A DNA stretch of 43,261 bases from Acidobacteriota bacterium (GTDB lineage Bacteria; Acidobacteriota; Vicinamibacteria; Marinacidobacterales; Marinacidobacteraceae), in NCBI GenBank assembly GCA_022822745.1, contig JAJEAO010000085.1:25001-68261 (forward strand). Direction: 5' to 3'. Positions within the stretch are counted from its first letter, which is position 1. Each line of letters starts with the position of its first letter. The translations under genes and the position numbers were made by a program. Below the pieces are notes generated by a model. It saw only the letters and a list, made by a program, of their open reading frames with translations, was not told where the DNA came from and ran no database searches. Of the stretch, positions 24,894 through 32,419 are shown one piece after another.

Positions 24894-25088
24894 ATGAGCC
24901 CGGAAGTCATCGCCGTCGTCGGCGTCGGAGCCGCCCTCCTCGGCACCATCATCCCGTTCGGAGCCATCATCGTTCGCGGGCAACGCTCGCTCGGCGACCG
25001 CCTCGCCGCCGTGGATCGCCGCGTCGCCCGCATCGAGGGAGCCTTGCCGTTCCTCGCAGCCTCGAAGCCGGACCAGCCCCCCCGGTAG
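24894..25088 (+). CDS. Small single-pass membrane protein
   Basis: 64 aa from ATG 24894; an in-frame ATG at 24882 would add four residues. Residues 3-25 (PEVIAVVGVGAALLGTIIPFGAI) are one transmembrane helix. After it comes a short charged helix with heptad spacing (RSLGDRLAAVDRRVARIEGALPFL) that could form a coiled coil. Such small TM-plus-coiled-coil proteins are widespread in bacteria without a known role. The strong protein-like periodicity argues for a real gene; no clear Shine-Dalgarno sequence is visible. Confidence 0.6.
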   Translation: MSPEVIAVVGVGAALLGTIIPFGAIIVRGQRSLGDRLAAVDRRVARIEGALPFLAASKPDQPPR

Positions 25089-25204
25089 AACCCTTCGCGC
25101 GGATCCGCCGCCGACGAGTCTCGCCGCCCCGCATCGAGGAGCTGCGGAACCGGGAACGGTGATGCGGATCGGAAGGTCCGTGCGGAGGGCCGCCGAGGCC
25201 GCGA

Positions 25205-25444
25205 TTACCAGTCGCCGCGCTTCTCGCGGGCCTCGCGCAGGATCTCGGTCGCGGAGATATCCGTCTCGACCGGAGGCAGGGCGCGGATCGCGGCGATCAC
25301 TTCCTTGCGGCTGGGGCGCTCGAGGTCGCGCTCGATGAGTCTGCGAACGTAGGCCGACACGGAAAGGCCTTCCATCGCCGCCCGAGCCTTCAGGCGACGA
25401 TGGAGAGAGCTGGGAACACTTCGGATCTGGATCGTGGCGCTCAT
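25205..25444 (-). CDS. FitA-like ribbon-helix-helix antitoxin, apparently orphan
   Basis: 79 aa, ATG 25444 preceded by TGAAGG. The N-terminal 40 residues (MSATIQIRSVPSSLHRRLKARAAMEGLSVSAYVRRLIERDLE) match the Arc/FitA RHH DNA-binding family, and the tail (ISATEILREAREKRGDW) matches the toxin-binding end of these antitoxins. A PIN-domain (VapC/FitB) toxin gene normally overlaps or directly follows. Here the next 115 bases downstream contain no open frame of that size. Just past the stop, the minus strand still encodes LVIAASAAL (25211-25185), close to the V-x-D-A-S-A-x-L start of PIN toxins with the key Asp changed to Ala, so the toxin may have been lost. Confidence 0.85.
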   Translation of the reverse strand: MSATIQIRSVPSSLHRRLKARAAMEGLSVSAYVRRLIERDLERPSRKEVIAAIRALPPVETDISATEILREAREKRGDW

Positions 25445-25450
25445 GCCTTC

Positions 25451-25481
25451 AGTATGAATGCGAGTGCAGAGTGCGCGTCAA
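25451..25481 (-). promoter_or_regulatory. Candidate promoter of the antitoxin gene
   Basis: Minus-strand TTGACG (25481-25476) and CATACT (25456-25451) are separated by 19 bases, just before the antitoxin ATG at 25444. RHH antitoxins usually bind such sites to repress themselves. The rest of the gap to 25584 shows nothing else. Confidence 0.4.
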
Positions 25482-25584
25482 GAGCCGTGGATCATGAGAA
25501 CGCCGGGCCGACGTTCCGACCGCCTGGAGACATCCCGCTCCCCGGACGCCGCGGGTCCGGAAGCGGACGGCGGCGCGGCGCGGC

Positions 25585-26748
25585 TCACGGCCTCGCCATC
25601 CGGTCGAAGAGCGCCTTGTGCGTGTTCACGATGTGCTCGCGGGCGGCGGCGTTCGGTTCGAGCGACCACTCCCCCGCCTCGCGCGTGCTCCCGAGGATGA
25701 TCCCGTCGTTGCGGGGCTGCATGCTGACGCCGGTGACTCCGTCCGGAGCATCGGGGGAAAACGTCGAGATCCCGTAGTTCACTTCCGGCTGCGGCACCAG
25801 CACGGTGAGCTGGCCCCGGAGCGGCATGAGCTCGGGATCCTCGAAGAGCTCGCCGGAGCCGAGCCCGGTGCAGTTGAAGACCAGCGATCCCGGGAGCGCG
25901 GCGATCTCCCGCGCGTCCTCGAACTTCCGGATGACCAGCCTGCCCCCGTGGTCCCGGAAGTCGCGCACCAGGGCGTCGAGGTAGATCGCGGGCTCGATCC
26001 GGATCCGCGTCCGCCGGACTGCGTACTGCGTCGGAAAGTTGTGCTCGCCGGGACCGAGCACGAACCGGCCGCCGCCGCTCAGGTGCTCGGGCAGCAGCGG
26101 ACCGCGGCCCCGGGTCGGCCGGCGGCGGCGCCGGGGAGGGGGGGCGTTGTCGTTCAGCGAGTAGTGGTCCAGCCACTCGACCCCGTAGCCGCGGCCGGCG
26201 AGCCACTGGAACTCGAGGTAGGAGATCTCGACTGCCTCCCGGAACTGCGCGTCCCAGGCGGGCGTCCGCAGGTTGTCCTCGACCAGCCACGAGCCGGGAG
26301 TGAACCCGGCCCAGGCCATGTTCGAGGTCGTGTTCGGAGGGACCGCCGCCGCGTGGATCGTGACCTCGAACCCGCGGCGCTGGAGCTGGCGGGCGGTGGC
26401 GAGGCCGACCGCCCCGGAGCCCAGGACGATGGCTTCCCGGCTCGCGTGGTCGAGCGCCATCTCGGCGGCCATCCGCCCGGTTCCCCACGAGAGCGAGATC
26501 CCCGCCCCGCCGTGGCCGTAGTTGTGGATGACCGTTTTCGCGTCGAGCCTGTCGGCGCGCAGGGTGAACCCCGAGGGCCGGTGCGGGCGCAGCCCGACGG
26601 TGGTCCGGATGACCCGGTTCCAGTCCACCTCGACCGGGGCGAAATGCAGCGCCGGGCCCGGCGGGATGTCGGCGCGGGTCGAACACGCGCCCAGTCCCAG
26701 CCCCACGAGTCCGCCGCCCCCGAGGCGCAGCGCCATCCTTCGTTTCAT
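25585..26748 (-). CDS. D-amino-acid-oxidase-family FAD enzyme with permuted motif order, exported lipoprotein
   Basis: 387 aa from ATG 26748, preceded by GGAGGGCC. The N-terminus MKRRMALRLGGGGLVGLGLGAC combines a twin-arginine-like start with a good lipobox (LGAC, C22). FAD-dependent DAO-type motifs are all present but in an unusual order. The segment RTTVGLRPHRPSGF...VIHNYGHGGAGISLSWGTG (48-91), which closes ordinary D-amino-acid oxidases, comes first. The dinucleotide-binding GxGxxG (G110-S-G-A-V-G115) with LATARQLQRRGFEVTIH follows. The substrate domain (WLDHYSLND... FPTQYAVRRTRIRIEPAIYLDAL) and FNCTGLGSGELF end the protein. A short Arg/Pro-rich insert (APPPRRRRRPTRGRG) lies near residue 215. 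It probably oxidises D-amino acids or related amines in the periplasm. Confidence 0.88.
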   Translation of the reverse strand: MKRRMALRLGGGGLVGLGLGACSTRADIPPGPALHFAPVEVDWNRVIRTTVGLRPHRPSGFTLRADRLDAKTVIHNYGHGGAGISLSWGTGRMAAEMALDHASREAIVLGSGAVGLATARQLQRRGFEVTIHAAAVPPNTTSNMAWAGFTPGSWLVEDNLRTPAWDAQFREAVEISYLEFQWLAGRGYGVEWLDHYSLNDNAPPPRRRRRPTRGRGPLLPEHLSGGGRFVLGPGEHNFPTQYAVRRTRIRIEPAIYLDALVRDFRDHGGRLVIRKFEDAREIAALPGSLVFNCTGLGSGELFEDPELMPLRGQLTVLVPQPEVNYGISTFSPDAPDGVTGVSMQPRNDGIILGSTREAGEWSLEPNAAAREHIVNTHKALFDRMARP

Positions 26749-26823
26749 CTGGCCCTCCGCTTCGCGCCGGTCCCACCCGGCCCAGCCCACGGAAGGTATC
26801 AGCCTGCCGAATCCGCTCGGCTT

Positions 26824-27924
26824 ATGCTCGCCGGCGTGAACAACCCCCTCCGTTCTCCGTGGTTCCAGCGGGTTCTGCTCCCCGGATTCTGCTTCCAGTC
26901 CATGATCATCGCCGGGGGATACGGCACCGGCCGCGAGCTGGTGGACTTCTTCCTCAGCAAGGGCGTCCTCGGCGGCCTGCTGGGGATGCTGCTCGTGACC
27001 GTGCCGCTGTGGTCGGTCGTCTGCGCCCTCACCTTCGAGGTCTCCCGGCGCGCCGGCGCATTCGACTACCGCACTTTCGCCCGATCCCTGCTCGGGCGCT
27101 GGCACCCTCTCTACGAAGCGCTCTACCTGGCCTCGATGCTGGTCGTGGTCTCGGTGGTCGCCGCCGCCGGCGGGGAGATCGTCTCCCGGTCGCTCGGACT
27201 GCCGTACATCGTCGGCGTGCTCGCCATCATGGCCGCGGTCGGATGGCTGGTTCTCCGGGGCACCTCCGCGGTCGAGGGGTTCCTCTCGTTCTGGTCCATC
27301 GCGCTCTACGCGGTGTACGCCGTCGTCGTGGTCGCTGCGTTCCGGACCTTCGGAGACGACATCGTGGCCGGCCTCGCCGCCGGCGAGATCACCCGGGACT
27401 GGGCGCTCGGCGGCGCCGAGTACATGGCCTACAACGTGGGGACGCTGCCCGCGGTCCTCTTCTGCGCCCACCACCTGAAGACGCGCCGGGATGCGGTCAT
27501 TGCCGGGGCGCTCGCCGGTCCCATCGGGATCATCCCCGCGGTCCTCTTCTTCGTGGCGATCTCCGGCCTCGGCCCGGCGATGGTCGAGGAGACGGTTCCC
27601 TCGCTCACCCTGCTCGCGGCCATCGGCTCCCCGGTCCTGCTCGTCGTCTTCCAGGTCGTGCTGTTCGGCACGCTCGTCGAGACCGCGACCAGCCTGATCC
27701 ACGCGTTCAACGAGCGGATCGCCCGCGCCCTCGAGGAGAGCGGCCGCACGCTTCGGCCGTCCCTGCGCCCGCTCACTTCGACGCTGGTCCTTCTCGGAGC
27801 TGCGCTTCTCGCGCAGGCCGGGCTGGAGGGGCTCATCGGCATCGGCTACCGGATCCTCACCTACGGGTTCTGGGTCGTCTTCATCCTCCCGCTGCTCTGG
27901 TGGGGCGCGCGCCGCTTCCGGTGA
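26824..27924 (+). CDS. YkvI-like membrane protein (LeuT-fold transporter relative)
   Basis: 366 aa from ATG 26824; a GTG at 26836 is an alternative start. It has about ten transmembrane segments beginning at FQRVLLPGFCFQSMIIAGGYGTGREL, the conserved glycine-rich first helix of this family (COG3949 type). A hydrophilic loop with AEYMAYNVGTLPAVLFCAHHLKTRRDA lies mid-protein. The family is distantly related to amino-acid/sodium symporters; no substrate is established. It is divergent from the DAO-type gene with 75 bases between the starts, so the two may share a control region. A link to amino-acid uptake is inference. Confidence 0.83.
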   Translation: MLAGVNNPLRSPWFQRVLLPGFCFQSMIIAGGYGTGRELVDFFLSKGVLGGLLGMLLVTVPLWSVVCALTFEVSRRAGAFDYRTFARSLLGRWHPLYEALYLASMLVVVSVVAAAGGEIVSRSLGLPYIVGVLAIMAAVGWLVLRGTSAVEGFLSFWSIALYAVYAVVVVAAFRTFGDDIVAGLAAGEITRDWALGGAEYMAYNVGTLPAVLFCAHHLKTRRDAVIAGALAGPIGIIPAVLFFVAISGLGPAMVEETVPSLTLLAAIGSPVLLVVFQVVLFGTLVETATSLIHAFNERIARALEESGRTLRPSLRPLTSTLVLLGAALLAQAGLEGLIGIGYRILTYGFWVVFILPLLWWGARRFR

Positions 27925-27938
27925 CCGGGTTACCGGTC
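27923..27938 (+). terminator. Palindromic stem at the YkvI-like stop codon
   Basis: GACCGG at 27923-27928 and CCGGTC at 27933-27938 pair around a GTTA loop, overlapping the TGA stop. There is no T run. It could end transcription or serve as an operator for the next gene. Confidence 0.3.
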
Positions 27939-27960
27939 GCGCGCATGCGCCGCTCTTTCC

Positions 27961-27966
27961 TAGAAT
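27961..27966 (+). promoter_or_regulatory. Candidate -10 box for the exported lectin-like gene
   Basis: TAGAAT, 33 bases before ATG 27999, in the 74-base gap after the YkvI-like gene. No consensus -35 is present at 17 bases. Confidence 0.35.
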
Positions 27967-27998
27967 GGCGGTTTCCAGCTCGCAGAAAGGAGACCGCC

Positions 27999-28655
27999 AT
28001 GAGAGACCGAATCATCCTCGCCGCCGCCGGCGTCCTGGCGACCCTCGCGCTCGGGGCTTCCGGCAACGTTCCGCTGACCCAGGACTCCATGACCTTCTTC
28101 CTGACCAGCCGAGGCCCCGGCGACGGAGCGAATCTGGGCGGGCTCGAAGGGGCCGATGCCCACTGCGCGGCGCTCGCCGTGGAGGCCGGCGCCGACGCCG
28201 GGCTCACCTGGCGCGCCTACCTCAGCACGACCGGCGACGGAGGCGTCAACGCCCGCGACCGCATCGGGTCCGGACCCTGGCACAACGCGAACGGCGTCCT
28301 GGTGGCGGAGAACGTGGCCCATCTCCACTCCGACGACAACGATCTGAGCAAGGAGAATTCGATCTCGGAGTCCGGCGACGTGATCTCCGGCCGCGGGGAC
28401 GATGTGAACCGGCACGACATCATCACCGGCAGCACGATGGACGGGATGGCGGCCATGGGGGATGGCGACTCGACCTGCTCCAACTGGATGAGCAACTCGA
28501 GCGACGGCAGCGCCCTGGTCGGCCACCACGACCGGATCGGCGGGGGCGACAACCCGACTTCGTGGAACTCCGCGCACGGCTCCCGCGGCTGCGGCCAGTC
28601 GGATCTCCGGGGAACCGGCGGAGACGGCCTGTTCTACTGCTTCGCGACCCGCTGA
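27999..28655 (+). CDS. Exported protein of a lectin/endostatin-like family
   Basis: 218 aa from ATG 27999 with AAAGGAGACC as ribosome site. Residues 1-22 are a signal peptide. The mature part is rich in Gly, Asp, Asn and Ser and carries the recurrent pattern MTFFLTSRGPGDGANLGGLEGADAHC...WRAYLSTTGDGGVNARDRIGSGPW, followed by four further cysteines (for example DSTCSNW, SRGCGQSD, LFYCFATR). The WRAYLS and SRGCGQ pieces and the final FYC resemble the C-type-lectin-like/endostatin fold. I recognise the family pattern as common in environmental bacteria but know no assigned function. It is probably a secreted or outer-surface binding protein. Confidence 0.8.
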   Translation: MRDRIILAAAGVLATLALGASGNVPLTQDSMTFFLTSRGPGDGANLGGLEGADAHCAALAVEAGADAGLTWRAYLSTTGDGGVNARDRIGSGPWHNANGVLVAENVAHLHSDDNDLSKENSISESGDVISGRGDDVNRHDIITGSTMDGMAAMGDGDSTCSNWMSNSSDGSALVGHHDRIGGGDNPTSWNSAHGSRGCGQSDLRGTGGDGLFYCFATR

Positions 28656-28691
28656 CCGTCGCGGCGCGGTCCTGAGCGTCGCCCGCTGGCG

Positions 28692-29960
28692 ATGAGCGTG
28701 TCCGCTCCTGCGAGGCCTCGCGTCGAGCCGCTCCTGGATGTCTTCCAGGAGATCGGGCGCAGCCTCGAGCTGGGCCGCACCGCCGACACGATCCTCGCCG
28801 GCGCCCGTCGGGTCGTTTCCCGCGCCGATCGGGCCACGATCACGGTGGTGGGGCTCGATGGGCGCGCCGTCCGGTGTCGCCGGGCTCGCGGCCGCGGCGC
28901 CTCGCCGTCGAAGGATCTGCGGCGTCGGCGGAGAGGGCGCCGGCTGGCCTCCGGCGGGATCGTGGGGTCCGCGTTCGACAGCGGTCGGGCCTGTCTGCGC
29001 GAGGACGTCGGTCCCGAGGCCCGGGATCCCGACCTCCACCGGAAGACCCGTTCGGTCGCGGCGGCGCCGCTGCTGGGGGCGGGCGGCCGTCGGATCGGGG
29101 TGCTGGCCGTCGAGTCTTCGGTTCCCGGCATCCTCACGTCCTCCGATTGCGCGGCGCTGCGCGCCTTCGCGCTCGGCGTCGCGCCGGCGGTCGAGCGGAT
29201 CCTGTTCTACGAGAAGGCGGTCGAGGGCCGGCGGCTGGTTTCGGAGCTCGAAGTCGCGGGCAAGGTCCTTCAGGATCTCCTCCCCCGGCGGCGTCCCGAC
29301 CTCGCCGGCCTCGACGTCGCCGCCGCCTACGAGCCGTGCGCGCAGGTCGGCGGCGACTACTACGACTTCATCCCGCTCGCCGAGGACCGCATGGGGATCG
29401 CGGTGGCCGATGTCTCCGGCAAGGGCGTCCCGGCGGCGCTGCTCGTGGCCGTCCTGCGGGCGTCCGTGTTTTCGCTGGCGAACTCCGATCTGTCGCTCCG
29501 CGCCATCCTGAGCCGCACGAACCGGCTGCTCTACGAGAGCGTCGGCGAGACCCGTTACGCCACCCTGTTCTACGGCGTACTCGATGTCCCGTTGCGGCGG
29601 CTCATCTACATCAATGCCGGCCACTCGCCTCCGGTCCTCGTCCGCGCCAGCGGCGAAGTCGAGTTCATCCACGCCGGCGGACTCCCGGTGGGCCTCTTCC
29701 CCTCGCCCCGTTACTTCGAGCAGGACATCCGGCTCTCGTCCGGCGATCTCCTCGCGCTCTACACCGACGGCGTCACCGAGTCCGCCGACGCGAACGAAGA
29801 CCTCTACGGCCGCGATCGGCTGGCGGAACTGCTCGACCGCGAGCGCCGGCGCGGGTCGTCGGCTTCGGCGATCTGCGACCGGGTTCTCCGGGTCACGCGG
29901 CGTTTCCGCCCGGGCGCGCCCGAGGACGACTCCACGGTGCTCGTCATCCGCGCCACCTGA
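28692..29960 (+). CDS. GAF domain plus PP2C/SpoIIE-type serine phosphatase (RsbU-like)
   Basis: 422 aa. Residues about 15-175 form a GAF-like sensory domain (LLDVFQEIGRSLELGRTADTILAGARR... IGVLAVES), interrupted near residues 60-90 by an Arg-rich stretch. The PP2C/SpoIIE catalytic domain covers about 195-420. Its metal-binding acidic residues are in QVGGDYYDFI, VADVSGKGVPAALL, LYTDGVTES and PEDDSTVLVI. Family members dephosphorylate anti-anti-sigma factors in partner-switching stress control. No RsbV/RsbW pair is in the window, so its target is elsewhere. It follows the exported protein by 36 bases, and its stop lies 18 bases from that of the convergent phhA. Confidence 0.93.
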   Translation: MSVSAPARPRVEPLLDVFQEIGRSLELGRTADTILAGARRVVSRADRATITVVGLDGRAVRCRRARGRGASPSKDLRRRRRGRRLASGGIVGSAFDSGRACLREDVGPEARDPDLHRKTRSVAAAPLLGAGGRRIGVLAVESSVPGILTSSDCAALRAFALGVAPAVERILFYEKAVEGRRLVSELEVAGKVLQDLLPRRRPDLAGLDVAAAYEPCAQVGGDYYDFIPLAEDRMGIAVADVSGKGVPAALLVAVLRASVFSLANSDLSLRAILSRTNRLLYESVGETRYATLFYGVLDVPLRRLIYINAGHSPPVLVRASGEVEFIHAGGLPVGLFPSPRYFEQDIRLSSGDLLALYTDGVTESADANEDLYGRDRLAELLDRERRRGSSASAICDRVLRVTRRFRPGAPEDDSTVLVIRAT

Positions 29961-29978
29961 GCCCTGGCGCTCCGGGTC

Positions 29979-30839
29979 TCAGTCGCTGTAGCGGCCGAGG
30001 AACGTCCTGACTTCCCGCACCATGGTCCCGAAGCTGGGGGCCACGAAATAGAACGGCTGGAAGTCGGTCGGATCGAACGGAGTGGAGGCCATCGTCTCGC
30101 AGTCGAAGCGCCGCAGTTCCGCCTCCGGCAACCGGTCCATCTCGCCCACCGAGGACAGGAGTCCGGCGCCATAGGCCTTCGGCGCGCCGCTCTCGAGCGC
30201 GGCGCCGAACTCCAGCGTGAACCAGTAGAGGCGGGCGAGCCGCTCGACCGTTTCGTCGGAGGCGCTCCGGGTGGCCCGTCCGAAGTGGGCGGAGAGATCC
30301 GAGAAGTCGGGGTGCGCGAACGACGCCGCGTGTCCCACCAGTTCGTGGATCACATCCGGTTCGGGCGTGTAGTGGGGGCGGCTGGCGTGGCGGATGTACT
30401 GGGTGGCGAGGAAGATCCGGTCGCCGAGGAACTCGAGGAACGCTCGGGCGGTGACGAGGCCGGCGACGGGCAGCATCCGGAACCCGGTCACGGGTCGGAT
30501 CCGCTCGTTGACTTCCTCGAGCTGCGGGATTCGGTCCCGCGGCAATCCCACCAGGTCCACGCAGTCCCGGTACTCCCGGCACGCTCCGCTCCGGTGCCGC
30601 GGATCGAGTCGTTCGTACACCGTGCGCCAGACGGCGTGTTCGTCGTCCGTGTACTCGACGGTCGGCGCCGGGTCGCCCGTCCGGTAGTCGTGAGCGAGCC
30701 GGGCGATCTGGTTGCGGCGGGCCCGATAGACCGGGTCCCGGAAGCCGGGATGGTCCGGATCGAGCGGCACCAGGTCCGGACTCCCGGACGGAGCGCGCAC
30801 CTCCGGCTCGAGCGTGTCGAGCAGCGCGGTGTCGGCCAT
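29979..30839 (-). CDS. phhA: Phenylalanine 4-monooxygenase (aromatic amino acid hydroxylase)
   Basis: 286 aa, the usual size of the single-domain bacterial enzyme. The iron-binding 2-His-1-carboxylate triad is visible: H165 and H170 in DVIHELVGH and E210 in YWFTLEFG. Pterin-site surroundings (QLEEVNERIRPVTGFRMLPVAG, LATQYIRHASRPHYTPEPD) and the C-terminal DFQPFYFVAPSF are also typical. It converts phenylalanine to tyrosine in the cytoplasm with tetrahydropterin and O2. It follows a NhaC-type antiporter gene by 25 bases on the same strand, and a TAGAAT box at 30857-30852 sits in that gap. No pterin dehydratase (phhB) is next to it. Confidence 0.96.
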   Translation of the reverse strand: MADTALLDTLEPEVRAPSGSPDLVPLDPDHPGFRDPVYRARRNQIARLAHDYRTGDPAPTVEYTDDEHAVWRTVYERLDPRHRSGACREYRDCVDLVGLPRDRIPQLEEVNERIRPVTGFRMLPVAGLVTARAFLEFLGDRIFLATQYIRHASRPHYTPEPDVIHELVGHAASFAHPDFSDLSAHFGRATRSASDETVERLARLYWFTLEFGAALESGAPKAYGAGLLSSVGEMDRLPEAELRRFDCETMASTPFDPTDFQPFYFVAPSFGTMVREVRTFLGRYSD

Positions 30840-30864
30840 CGGCGGGACGCGATTCTACGGCCCC

Positions 30865-32271
30865 TCAGGCGGCGAGCCCGGCCCCGAGGAAGAGGACGAT
30901 GGCGACGCCGGCGCCGAGGAGAGCGTAGGGCAACTGGGTGTTCACGTGGTCCACGAGATCCGACGCCGACGCCATCGAGGCGATGATCGTCGTGTCGGAG
31001 ATCGGAGAGCAGTGGTCTCCGAAGATCCCTCCCGAGAGCACGGCGCCCAGAACGAGCGTCGGCTCCAGGCCGAGGGCGGCGCCCACGGGGATCGCCAGCG
31101 GGAGCATGATCCCGAACGTTCCCCACGATGTGCCGGTCGAGAAGGCGGTCACGCCGCTCACGACGAACAGCACCGCGGGGACCACCCACACCGGCATCGT
31201 CGCCTCCGCCAGCCCGGCGAGATAGGCCCCCGTGCCCAGGTCTCGCGCCACGCCCGCGATGGCGAACGACATGAGGAGGACGGCGACGACCGGAATCATC
31301 CCCCCGGCGCCCTTGAGGATGAGGTCCACCGCTTCCTGAAGGCGGATCGCGCGCCCGGCGAGGCCGAGCCCGGCGGCGACCACGATCGCCGACAGCGTCC
31401 CCCAAAGCACCGAGGTTCCGCCGTCGCCGGCGAGCAGATCGCCTTCCCCGGTCACCCACAGCCCGACGAAGATCATCGCGAGCAGCGCGACGAGCGGCGC
31501 CACCATGTTCCGGGCCCGCTCCGGGATCCCGGGGGCGGGCGCGGTCGCCAGAACCTCGGCGCTCACCAGCGGGCGGGCGCCTCGCCGGATCAGTTGGCCG
31601 GTCGCGCGCGCCCGTTCCTGGGCCCGGGCCATGGGGCCGAAATCGCGGTTCGAAAGGCCGAACCAGAAGGCCAGACCGAGCGCCGCGAGCGCGTAGAAGT
31701 TGAACGGGATGCTCCCCACGAGGAGCGCGACCCCGTCCTCGAACCCGAGCGTCGCGAGGATCCCGATGATGAGCGCCCCCCACCCGTTCATCGGGATCAG
31801 GATGCACACCGGGGCGGACGTGGAGTCGGTCAGGTAGGCCAGCTTCTCGCGCGACAGGCGGAACCGGTCGAACAGCGGCCGAGCCGCCGTCCCGCTGACC
31901 AGGCAGGTGATGCTCGACTCCACGAACACCCCCAGTCCGAGGAGGAGCGCCACCGCCTGCGCCCCCCGGGGCCCGTTCACCAGGCGCCGCGAGGTCACCC
32001 AGTTCACGAACCCGGTGACGCCGCCGGTCCGGCCCATGAGCGCGAGCACACCCCCGACCAGGGTGCTGAACAGGAGGATCGAGGCGTTTCCCGAGAACGC
32101 GTCGGTGACCCGGCCCACGCTCCCCGCCAGGGCGGCCGTCGCCGATCCGGTGAGAAGGAGTTCCCCCACGACGACGCCGGCGAGGAGCGCCAGCACCGCC
32201 TGCCGGGTCACGAGAGCCACCACGATGGCGAGGATCGGGGGCAGGACGCTGATCAGAGAGGGGTCGTCCAT
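30865..32271 (-). CDS. NhaC-family antiporter, second copy, no extra domain
   Basis: 468 aa, ATG 32271. It begins directly with transmembrane sequence (SLISVLPPILAIVVALVTRQAVLALLAGVVVGELLLTG). It carries the family signature [21 protein letters not shown] and VNTQLPYALLGAG near the C-terminus, plus SSITCLVSGTAARPLFDRFRLSREKLAYLTDSTSAPVC mid-protein. Compared with the antiporter at 1299-3248 it lacks the N-terminal exported domain. NhaC relatives exchange cations, or organic substrates such as tyramine/tyrosine or malate/lactate, for Na+ or H+. Its pairing with phenylalanine hydroxylase raises the possibility of an aromatic amino-acid-related substrate, which is inference. Confidence 0.92.
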   Translation of the reverse strand: MDDPSLISVLPPILAIVVALVTRQAVLALLAGVVVGELLLTGSATAALAGSVGRVTDAFSGNASILLFSTLVGGVLALMGRTGGVTGFVNWVTSRRLVNGPRGAQAVALLLGLGVFVESSITCLVSGTAARPLFDRFRLSREKLAYLTDSTSAPVCILIPMNGWGALIIGILATLGFEDGVALLVGSIPFNFYALAALGLAFWFGLSNRDFGPMARAQERARATGQLIRRGARPLVSAEVLATAPAPGIPERARNMVAPLVALLAMIFVGLWVTGEGDLLAGDGGTSVLWGTLSAIVVAAGLGLAGRAIRLQEAVDLILKGAGGMIPVVAVLLMSFAIAGVARDLGTGAYLAGLAEATMPVWVVPAVLFVVSGVTAFSTGTSWGTFGIMLPLAIPVGAALGLEPTLVLGAVLSGGIFGDHCSPISDTTIIASMASASDLVDHVNTQLPYALLGAGVAIVLFLGAGLAA

Positions 32272-32419
32272 GGGAGCGTCGGGAGATCGTATGCCCTGCG
32301 GGGCGGCAGTACACTACGCGGCAGGACGGAAACGGCGTCTCGCGGCCCGGACCGGTCCGGGCGCAAACGGGGCCGCGGCCGGGAGTTGCGGGCTCCCGGC
32401 GTCGAAGCAACGTCCCGAA

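Noticed and set aside
20558-25162. 1,534-codon plus-strand open frame
   Set aside because: It is out of frame with the M14 gene and antisense to the DUF6880 gene; Arg/Pro/Gly-rich shadow sequence.
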